Made by a program: the position numbers and the translations under genes | Assembly (NCBI GenBank): GCA_035311445.1 | Contig: DATGCX010000055.1 | Coordinates: 1-12,712, forward strand | Source: JAJPKK01 sp035311445 | GTDB lineage: Bacteria > Pseudomonadota > Alphaproteobacteria > Rhizobiales > Xanthobacteraceae | Direction: 5' to 3' | Length of the DNA stretch: 12,712 nucleotides | Notes under the pieces: model-generated | Seen by the model: the letters and a program-made list of their open reading frames with translations, nothing else | What the model was told of the DNA's origin: nothing | Database searches by the model: none | Shown here: positions 1-5,279 of the stretch, in pieces | Numbering within the stretch: position 1 is the first letter of the stretch | Layout: every line of letters begins with the position of its first letter

Positions 1-2
1 CC

Positions 3-113
3 AGTCTCGATGACTTCAAGGCGAAGGTGAAATCGTCAATGCTCTCCTTGCAGCGCAACTCTCAAAAAGTGCGATCCTTCTTCAACAAGCCGTCCCTCAA
101 ATACGCCGCTTGA
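3..113 (+). CDS. IS630-type transposase, C-terminal end (partial)
   Basis: Only the last 36 codons are visible; the gene enters from outside the window and stops at TGA 111-113. The peptide begins SLDDFKAKVKSSML and continues with LQRN, VRSFF and a final YAA. A short helix with a Leu-Gln pair, then R-S-F-F and a proline, ending in Tyr-Ala-Ala, is how I remember the C-termini of many IS630-family DDE transposases. These enzymes cut and paste an element into TA targets. The catalytic Asp and Glu residues lie outside the window, so activity cannot be judged. The stop is only 2 bp from the stop of the convergent small gene, so the element's right end must overlap or abut that gene. The family call rests on a short C-terminal peptide and is moderate. 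Confidence 0.5.
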   Translation, partial: SLDDFKAKVKSSMLSLQRNSQKVRSFFNKPSLKYAA

Positions 114-115
114 GT

Positions 116-271
116 CTACATACTTATGTACTTATTAATAAATGTCGCTTGGAGTTGCCCTCGCTTTCCTCGCCGTATCTCAATCGCGTTATGAAAGAGG
201 TAGGCGATACCAGCGATGATGAGGCAAGCGCCTGCGCCTGTAATGACATTCGAAAGATGCAGTTCGTCCAT
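116..271 (-). CDS. Small single-helix membrane protein, unknown function
   Basis: A 51-residue protein starting MDELHLSNVITG. Residues about 9-29 form one hydrophobic segment with small residues (TGAGACLIIAGIAYLF). A basic stretch follows (EIRRGKRGQ, residues 31-39), which would place the C-terminus in the cytoplasm by the positive-inside rule. I chose the ATG at 271 because a GGGAG lies 10 bp upstream; an upstream in-frame start would add 26 polar residues overlapping the preceding gene. It begins 34 bp after the stop of the outer-membrane protein gene on the same strand and is probably co-transcribed with it. The last codons (ATFINKYISM) lie in the AT-rich patch beside the insertion-sequence end, so the natural C-terminus may have been replaced. 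I do not recognise the family. Confidence 0.5.
   Translation of the reverse strand: MDELHLSNVITGAGACLIIAGIAYLFHNAIEIRRGKRGQLQATFINKYISM
117..141. repeat. AT-rich double palindrome beside the transposase end
   Basis: Two palindromes follow the transposase stop: arms tacata (117-122) and tatgta (125-130) around CT, then the perfect 10-bp palindrome ttattaataa (132-141). The base composition is much more AT-rich than the surrounding GC-rich DNA. This may be the terminal inverted repeat or the TA-rich target of the insertion sequence. The other end of the element is not in the window, so this cannot be confirmed. Confidence 0.4.
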
Positions 272-305
272 CCCTTGCCGTCTCCCTTTCTGATCTCTCC
301 GTGGT

Positions 306-1253
306 TCAAAACTCAAATCCAAATCGCAGCTTGGCCTGGTGGCGTTCAAAGTTCGTCAGATCAAGCGCGCCCGGAGGGCCCGTTGCGCCACCCCAAACTT
401 GAACATCCCACGCCACCGACATGAACGCGTTGCTGCCGAACCGCGTGTACAAGGTCGGGCCGACGTAGAGTGCCTGACCTGAGAAGGTGTTCAGTGCGGC
501 ACCGCTGTAGTCGCGCAGATATCGCACCTCGCCTCCCAGCCAGACGCCGGGCGCGATCTGCGCCGCGAGCGCCGCTCCCGCACCCAAAAGAGATTCGTGT
601 TGAACTCCGTCGGCGGCGAGCAGGCGTGCGCGGTCGTTTGCAAAGAGAAGGTTGATCGCCCCGACCAACTGCTCAGGCTTAAGCTCGCGGTCGGCAAGCA
701 GCTGGATTTCGGTACCGAAGTGATCGGTTCGCACGCCGCTCGTTTCGTCGACCAAACCCCAATGCGGCGATACGCTCAAAGTCAGGCCCAACGGCGCGTT
801 TGCGCGATCCAGCATCCGAAACCGCGCATCGGAGGACAGCGACTGTATTGCGGCGCGCCGGGCGTCCTCTATTCCGGCAACTCCGGCAATATCATAGTAG
901 GCCAGGGTTGCGGCACCAGAGATGCGAAAGCTTTGCAACGCCGTGTATTTGAACTCGAGTTCCGGTGCTGTGACTGCAAACGAGCCCGCACTTCTGCCAG
1001 CACGCAAGCTCGAGTCGATCACGAGCTCTTTTTCGCCCTTATTTCCTATGTCGGCGCCTTCGGTGAATCCGAACAGGTGCTCGGTATCAACCGCGACTGT
1101 TGAAGCCGTGATGTTTTCCGCGCGGATCGGTGATATGGCGACCCCAATGGCAGCTGTTACTATGGCAGCTGTTTCGATCGCCGGATTGAACACGCGGCGG
1201 AACGGCTTCCCGCTTCGCGGAAAGGCAACATCCCGCCAGGAATGCGCAAGCAT
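306..1253 (-). CDS. Outer-membrane beta-barrel-like protein, likely metal-locus associated
   Basis: A 315-residue exported protein. The ATG at 1253 has GGAG 5 bp upstream; the longer frame to 1295 would begin with TTG inside the spacer. The N-terminus has a long basic region (RSGKPFRR, residues 13-20), a hydrophobic core at about 28-42 and a likely signal-peptidase site after PIRA (residue 45). The mature part starts near ENITAS and carries EHLFGFTEGADIG. Alternating polar and hydrophobic strands follow, and the protein ends KLRFGFEF with a terminal Phe, the usual outer-membrane barrel signature. No catalytic motif or TonB box was recognised. It lies 63 bp downstream of the His-rich protein gene and upstream of a small membrane protein gene on the same strand. 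A role in outer-membrane metal passage or sensing is inferred only from that context. Confidence 0.75.
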   Translation of the reverse strand: MLAHSWRDVAFPRSGKPFRRVFNPAIETAAIVTAAIGVAISPIRAENITASTVAVDTEHLFGFTEGADIGNKGEKELVIDSSLRAGRSAGSFAVTAPELEFKYTALQSFRISGAATLAYYDIAGVAGIEDARRAAIQSLSSDARFRMLDRANAPLGLTLSVSPHWGLVDETSGVRTDHFGTEIQLLADRELKPEQLVGAINLLFANDRARLLAADGVQHESLLGAGAALAAQIAPGVWLGGEVRYLRDYSGAALNTFSGQALYVGPTLYTRFGSNAFMSVAWDVQVWGGATGPPGALDLTNFERHQAKLRFGFEF

Positions 1254-1316
1254 GAAAACTCCGCAGTTGCCGAATCCAAACGAGCGCGCGGCCAAGCCGA
1301 CCGGGCGCGGAGCGAT

Positions 1317-1715
1317 TCAGATCGACAAGCGGAGTTTTGGCGGACGTTCCAGCGTGCCGTGATCGGTGCCGACAAGTGAGCGCGGCGGCGCTTCGACGCG
1401 AGGGGCCGTCGAGCCACGCCGGGTTAGGGCGCTCGCGATCGGCACGACACCAGTCAAGTGGTGATGCAAAGTACAACACTGATCGTACGGGTCAGTGCTG
1501 CCGTGCTCGTGCTGTCCGCCGCCGTGGTGGACGTGATGATGGTGCACGTGAGTGACTTTGCCACTTTGACTAAGGTCGGCAGCTATATCCTGCTCGTTCT
1601 CGAAGGCATGTTGGATATGGACGCCGATCAACGGCATCACGCCGGCGGCCTGGGCGAGAAGAAATAGTCCCAGCAGCCATGGGCCGAACCGGCGTATGTC
1701 AATTGATGAGAGCAT
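1317..1715 (-). CDS. His-rich membrane/exported putative metal-binding protein
   Basis: A 132-residue protein from the ATG at 1715. Residues 10-32 (GPWLLGLFLLAQAAGVMPLI core) form a signal anchor or uncleaved signal. Then comes H-x-x-H (33-36), a histidine cluster at 56-71 with nine His residues around a Gly-Gly-Gly, the pair C80-C81 in DPYDQCC, and HHH at 84-86. Such His/Cys spacing fits binding of Cu, Zn, Ni or Co in the periplasm; the metal is not predictable. DPYDQCCTLHHHL resembles a segment I recall from small proteins next to heavy-metal efflux genes of rhizobia. The start is uncertain: a TTG at 1775 and a GTG at 1751 are in frame, and no strong ribosome-binding site precedes the ATG. 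It is the first gene of the probable three-gene unit. Confidence 0.7.
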   Translation of the reverse strand: MLSSIDIRRFGPWLLGLFLLAQAAGVMPLIGVHIQHAFENEQDIAADLSQSGKVTHVHHHHVHHGGGQHEHGSTDPYDQCCTLHHHLTGVVPIASALTRRGSTAPRVEAPPRSLVGTDHGTLERPPKLRLSI

Positions 1716-2102
1716 GCGAGTTTCTGGTCCGGGAGCCCTTACCGGATTCACTCCCGTTAAGCAAGAATGGAACAACCTCCATCAGCTGCCGTGGTGCGCA
1801 TTCACTATCACCGGGGGCATGAAGGTCAGCAATGGCCGAAAGTGCCTGCGACCGTTGGTATCAAGCGCCCGTCCGATGCAAAGCTGTTTTTGCGGCTGTC
1901 TCGGGCTAAAGTTCGGACAGGGGGCGCTTGCTTGAATGATCTGTTCAAGCGAGCAGCTCCGATCGGTCGCCGCTGCTTTAATGTTGCATCGTCAAGATAC
2001 CCGGCGGCTCGATTGCACGACAAAGTTTCTGGATTCGGGCGTGACGTCGCACGCCGGCCCAAATGGCCGTTATAGCGAACCCCAATCATCGAGGATGGAA
2101 AC
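1716..2102. other. Intergenic region between divergent His-rich gene and Bug SBP gene
   Basis: This 387-bp stretch separates two divergent genes and should hold both promoters. Reading frames here have no recognisable protein character and no good ribosome-binding sites. The main visible structure is a stem-loop at 1926-1954. No clear -35/-10 pair was found for either gene. Confidence 0.6.
1926..1954. repeat. Stem-loop upstream of the solute-binding protein gene
   Basis: Arms gcttgcttgaa (1926-1936) and ttcaagcgagc (1944-1954) pair at 10 of 11 positions around the 7-base loop tgatctg. No T-run follows on either strand, so it does not look like an intrinsic terminator. It lies about 150 bp before the solute-binding protein start. 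An operator for a dimeric regulator is possible; this is inference. Confidence 0.5.
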
Positions 2103-3074
2103 ATGTCGAAATATCTTTCGCTGATTGTTGTGGCGGGCGTACTGTTTGCGACCCCGCCGGCGAACGCCCAACAGGCCGACTATCCGAACCGGCCGATCAA
2201 GATCATCGTATGCCTTCCGCCCGGCGGCGGCGTCGATACCGTCACTCGTATCGTCTCCGACAAACTACAGCGCCGTCTCGGCCAACCCATCGTGATCGAG
2301 AACAAAGGCGGCCAGGCCGGCAATCTCGGTGCCGAGGCGGTGTGGTCTTCCGAGCCCGACGGCTACACCTTGCTTGCCTCGCAGCCTGCGCCAATCACCA
2401 CCAATCCCATGCTTTACAAAAATCTGTCGTTCGATCCTGCCCTGTTCATGCCGGTTGCGATGATGACCACAATTCCCAATACCTTGACAGTGCGAGCGGA
2501 TTTCCCGGCAAAGACCGCGCAGGATTTCATAGCCTATGCAAAGGCGAATCCCGGAAAAGTCAGCTATGCTTCGCAAGGCAACGGCACGACTTCGCATCTG
2601 ACGGCCGTGATGTTCGAGCAGGCGACCGGTGCCAAGCTCCTGCATGTTCCCTATCGGGGGACGGCGCCCGCACTAAACGACCTGATGGGCGGCCACGTCG
2701 ATGCATTCTTCAATGAGCTTGCTACATCGGTGGAAATGCACAAGGCTGGCAAGGCCCGAATTCTCGCTGTGACGACACCCATGCGGGTTCCGGAATTTCC
2801 CGATATTCCGACCCTGCAGGAAGCTGGCCTTGCCGGGTTCGTGTCGGACACCTGGAACGCAATTTCAGCGCCGCCAAAGACGCCGGCGTGGATCGTCACA
2901 AAGCTCAATGGCGCCATCAACGACGTCCTAGAGGCGCCCGACACGAAGGCCCACCTGAACTTGATGCACCTGCAGGCGGTCGGCGGCACTCCGCAGCAGA
3001 TGACCGAAATCATCAAGGCCGAGACGCGGCGCTGGGGCGAAGTGATCCGCTCCGCCAACGTGACCCTCGATTAG
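2103..3074 (+). CDS. Bug/TctC-family tripartite tricarboxylate transporter substrate-binding protein
   Basis: A 323-residue periplasmic solute-binding protein. The start ATG at 2103 has GAGGA 7 bp upstream. The signal peptide covers residues 1-22, with cleavage after PANA. The mature protein begins QQADYPNRPIKIIV. It has the family loop PPGGGVDTVTR (39-49), GQPIVIENKGGQAGN (60-74), EPDGYTL (84-90), the second ligand loop KANPGKVSYASQGNGT (147-162) and LLHVPYRGTAPALNDLMGG (179-197). Length and layout match the Bug family, whose members capture carboxylates, amino acids or nicotinate-like compounds for a TctA/TctB membrane pair. No such partners lie in the window. That is common for this expanded family, so it is an orphan binding protein that must use membrane parts encoded elsewhere. 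Its substrate cannot be read from sequence. Confidence 0.93.
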   Translation: MSKYLSLIVVAGVLFATPPANAQQADYPNRPIKIIVCLPPGGGVDTVTRIVSDKLQRRLGQPIVIENKGGQAGNLGAEAVWSSEPDGYTLLASQPAPITTNPMLYKNLSFDPALFMPVAMMTTIPNTLTVRADFPAKTAQDFIAYAKANPGKVSYASQGNGTTSHLTAVMFEQATGAKLLHVPYRGTAPALNDLMGGHVDAFFNELATSVEMHKAGKARILAVTTPMRVPEFPDIPTLQEAGLAGFVSDTWNAISAPPKTPAWIVTKLNGAINDVLEAPDTKAHLNLMHLQAVGGTPQQMTEIIKAETRRWGEVIRSANVTLD

Positions 3075-3097
3075 CCCGCGCTTCGCCTCCGGTGTTT

Positions 3098-4012
3098 TCA
3101 GCCGGGCGCTGCATTGGCCAATGCAGGAGCCAGCACGTCCAGTTCGGCCGCAAGCGCTTCATCCCATCTCGGCGTGTTGATGCCGAAGACTCTGGTCAAT
3201 CGCGTCAGGTCGAAGCGAGAATTAAGGGGCCTTTTGGCTTTGGTCGGAAAGTCGTTGGTCAGAATGGGCTCAATGCGCTGTGCCTTGAGGGCTATGCCAC
3301 GGGACTTCATCCCATGAACTATGGTGGTAGCAAAGCCGTGCCAACTGGTCTCGCCCATTGCCGATAGGTTGACAATTCCACCCGCCTCGGAGAAGCGCTT
3401 CGCCAGCAACCAGCCATCGTCCGGGATCATCGCGGAGACCGCTTCGGCGATCAGCCGAGCCGAGGTCGGAGCACCAAATTGATCGGCGACGATGCGTAAT
3501 TCGCTACGTTCCTGGGCGAGCCGCACTATGGTGCGCAGAAAATTAGATCCCGTTGATGCGTAGACCCAGCATGTTCGGATGACGAGATGCGGCCCGGCCG
3601 CTGCTCGAACCTCAAGCTCGCCGGCGACCTTGCTCGCACCGTATACGGATAGAGGGTCGGTCGGGTCGTCCTCCCGCCAGGGTCGGCTCCCAGTGCCGTC
3701 GAACACGTAATCCGTTGAAAAATGGATGAGCGGTACCCCGCGGGACGCCGCCCACCGCGCGATGACGCCAGGTGCCTCGGCGTTGATCCGAAAGGCCATC
3801 TCCTTTTCATCTTCAGCACGATCGACGGCCGTATAGGCAGCGGGGTTCACAATCAAATCAGGAGCATAGCGGGCAAGGGTGGAAGGAATTCCTTCCAGCA
3901 GCGAAAGATCGAGCAGGGCGCGATCCGCTCCCACGACAGCAGCGGACGCGCTGAGGGTCTCGCGAAGGGCCGCTCCGACCTGCCCTGTCACGCCGGTGAT
4001 CAAAATGCGCAT
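3098..4012 (-). CDS. rfbD: dTDP-4-dehydrorhamnose reductase
   Basis: A 304-residue short-chain dehydrogenase/reductase that reduces dTDP-4-dehydro-L-rhamnose to dTDP-L-rhamnose with NAD(P)H, the last step of cytoplasmic dTDP-rhamnose synthesis. The N-terminus carries the dinucleotide loop GVTGQVG (7-13). NPAAYTAVDRAEDE (56-69) and STDYVFDG (99-106) are hallmark RmlD segments. The catalytic pair is Y124 and K128 in VYGASK. RTCWVY (146-151) and DQFGAPTSA (177-185) complete the sugar site. Length is normal for RmlD. The ATG at 4012 follows the rfbC TAG directly with no gap, so translation is probably coupled. It ends 23 bp from the stop of the convergent solute-binding protein gene. The rhamnose probably goes into O-antigen or exopolysaccharide. 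Confidence 0.95.
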   Translation of the reverse strand: MRILITGVTGQVGAALRETLSASAAVVGADRALLDLSLLEGIPSTLARYAPDLIVNPAAYTAVDRAEDEKEMAFRINAEAPGVIARWAASRGVPLIHFSTDYVFDGTGSRPWREDDPTDPLSVYGASKVAGELEVRAAAGPHLVIRTCWVYASTGSNFLRTIVRLAQERSELRIVADQFGAPTSARLIAEAVSAMIPDDGWLLAKRFSEAGGIVNLSAMGETSWHGFATTIVHGMKSRGIALKAQRIEPILTNDFPTKAKRPLNSRFDLTRLTRVFGINTPRWDEALAAELDVLAPALANAAPG

Positions 4013-4567
4013 CTAATCCCGCCCATAACTGGGTAGCAATTCGATATCAGACAGAAGCGGAGCGGCGGCGTCGCGGGCGGACAATGTCGGCGAGCTAATT
4101 CCCCAACTTATTCCGATCGTCGGATCGTTCCAGCGGACGACAATTTCGTCGGAGGGGCTGTAGAGTTCATCGCATTTGTAGAACACGTCCGCCGTCTCCG
4201 AAAGAACTGCAAATCCGTGAGCAAAGCCACGCGGCACCCAGAGCTGCCGTCGATTTTCTTCGCTCAACTCCACCGTAACGTATCGTCCGAAGGTGGGGCT
4301 GCCACGGCGGACGTCCACAGCGACGTCCCGCACAGCGCCGCAGACAACGCTGACGAGCTTGCCCTGCATTTTCGGATTCTGTAGGTGAAGGCCTCTCACG
4401 ACACCGCGGCTGGAACGCGACAGGTTGTCCTGCACGAACGGACCTGGGATTCCATGCTCTGCGTACCGATCGTTCCTGAAGCACTCGACAAAGAAGCCCC
4501 GCTGATCTCCGAACACCTTAGGCTCGATGATCAACACCCCCGGGATTTCCGTTTGAATGACATTCAT
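4013..4567 (-). CDS. rfbC: dTDP-4-dehydrorhamnose 3,5-epimerase
   Basis: A 184-residue cupin-fold epimerase that converts dTDP-4-dehydro-6-deoxyglucose to dTDP-4-dehydro-L-rhamnose by double epimerisation. FGDQRGFFVECF (19-30), QDNLSRSSRGVVRGLHLQ (46-63) with the catalytic His at 61, K70, and VPRGFAHGFAVL (111-122) are typical. VFYKCDELYSP (128-138) supplies Tyr130, the conserved acid residue. Length matches RmlC. Its TAG stop abuts the rfbD start. The ribosome-binding site is weak, and the 393-bp upstream region holds a repeat element. Neither rfbA nor rfbB, which make the substrate, is in the window; they may be elsewhere in the genome. rfbC-rfbD without rfbAB is an incomplete set here. Confidence 0.95.
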   Translation of the reverse strand: MNVIQTEIPGVLIIEPKVFGDQRGFFVECFRNDRYAEHGIPGPFVQDNLSRSSRGVVRGLHLQNPKMQGKLVSVVCGAVRDVAVDVRRGSPTFGRYVTVELSEENRRQLWVPRGFAHGFAVLSETADVFYKCDELYSPSDEIVVRWNDPTIGISWGISSPTLSARDAAAPLLSDIELLPSYGRD

Positions 4568-4743
4568 GCCGGTCCGGATAACAGGCTCGTAGGTGGAAAA
4601 TCAGTCGTGACCTCTATAGCTCCGAGTTGTTGACATGGGAAGTCGAAGCGTGAACATGCCGGGCGCGATCAATGAAGGGAATCATTCCAACGCAGCGCTC
4701 AAATGCGCTCAATGATTCGCAGATCCGCCGAAGGTAGTGAGCT

Positions 4744-4815
4744 CCGGATTCCATGACGGTCACCCAGCGGCTATGGATTCCGGGCTCGAAGGTTTCGTGG
4801 CGCGTCGGAATGACG
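4744..4815. repeat. Degenerate intergenic palindromic repeat (GGATTCCGG type)
   Basis: Three half-sites make nested hairpins: ccggattccat (4744-4754) pairs with atggattccgg (4773-4783) at 10 of 11 positions, and attccg (4777-4782) pairs with cggaat (4806-4811). The wording atggattccgggctc followed by cgtcggaatgacg resembles a dispersed intergenic repeat I recall from Bradyrhizobium and relatives. Copy number cannot be tested in one window. Confidence 0.55.
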
Positions 4816-4825
4816 CTGGACATGA

Positions 4826-4837
4826 TTCGAATTCGAA
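4826..4837. repeat. Perfect 12-bp palindrome TTCGAATTCGAA
   Basis: The sequence ttcgaattcgaa reads the same on both strands. It sits 11 bp beyond the intergenic repeat and about 125 bp before the plus-strand gene. It could be a binding site for a dimeric regulator; no matching family motif is recognised. Confidence 0.4.
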
Positions 4838-4899
4838 GGGTCGAACTGGTAGTAAGCCACGGGCAATTGATCGCGGATTTTCGCGTCGCCTCGCGTACG

Positions 4900-4911
4900 C
4901 CATTATAATGG
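4900..4911. promoter_or_regulatory. Palindrome CCATTATAATGG containing a -10-like TATAAT
   Basis: A perfect 12-bp palindrome, ccattataatgg, holds TATAAT on both strands (4904-4909 on plus). It is about 50 bp before the plus-strand start at 4961 and faces rfbC on the other strand. No convincing -35 lies 16-18 bp away on either side, so a promoter role is only possible. Confidence 0.3.
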
Positions 4912-4960
4912 TCATAATCCAAAATGCTTGCTATTAATTTGGGGGGGAGAAAGTTCGGTC

Positions 4961-5245
4961 ATGGCTGAATCCGCGCTTATGGAAACCAGCGAGCGGCTAA
5001 CCCGTCTCGGGCACGCTCTCAATCGTATTCGCCGCCAATTGCGGGGGGCAGGGCTTTTGGAAGAGGCGGAAAGCATACGGGTTGCCGCGCGCGAATGTTG
5101 GCGTGCCGGCCGGTTGATTGAACGAAAGCCCGCCGCAGCAGCGGTTTTTAGGGAATACCTTGATAAGCACCCGGAAGATCGCGATGACGATCCGGATGAC
5201 GACGACTTGGATGCCGAACTCGATCGCCTGTTCTCGGCAGAATAG
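4961..5245 (+). CDS. Small hypothetical protein with acidic C-terminal tail
   Basis: A 94-residue soluble protein starting MAESALMETSERLTRL. A G-rich GGGGAG tract ends 11 bp before the ATG at 4961. Residues about 10-68 are predicted to be mostly helical and charged (RLTRLGHALNRIRRQLR, then GLLEEAESIRVAARECW). The C-terminus has an acidic patch, residues 71-89, with DRDDDPDDDD. There is no signal peptide or membrane segment. An upstream TTG start is possible but would precede the G-rich site. The gene converges on the carbamoyltransferase with a 34-bp gap and diverges from rfbC. Its codon pattern has the GC-rich third positions of the neighbours. I do not recognise the family; a DNA-mimic or metal-binding tail is only a guess. 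Confidence 0.6.
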   Translation: MAESALMETSERLTRLGHALNRIRRQLRGAGLLEEAESIRVAARECWRAGRLIERKPAAAAVFREYLDKHPEDRDDDPDDDDLDAELDRLFSAE

Positions 5246-5279
5246 AAGCGCCCTGAACTACGCATCGCATCACTGAAGT

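Larger units (their letters stand above)
4568..4960. other. Intergenic region with repeat element and palindromes
   Basis: This 393-bp region lies between the divergent rfbC (minus) and a small acidic-tailed gene (plus). It holds a degenerate intergenic repeat (4744-4815) and two perfect 12-bp palindromes (4826-4837 and 4900-4911). Open frames on both strands look like translated repeat sequence, with no ribosome-binding sites or family resemblance. Promoters for both genes should lie here. Confidence 0.6.

Noticed and set aside
1767..2124. Overlapping plus-strand frames before the solute-binding protein
   Set aside because: No ribosome sites, no recognisable motifs, and they run through the stem-loop; more likely promoter region than coding.
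3075..3097. Bidirectional terminator between the convergent solute-binding protein and rfbD genes
   Set aside because: The best arms, GCCCG and CGGGC, pair only 5 bp over a long loop with no T-run.
4614..4922. A 102-codon minus-strand frame upstream of rfbC
   Set aside because: It crosses the hairpin repeat and both palindromes, has no ribosome-binding site and no protein-like character.
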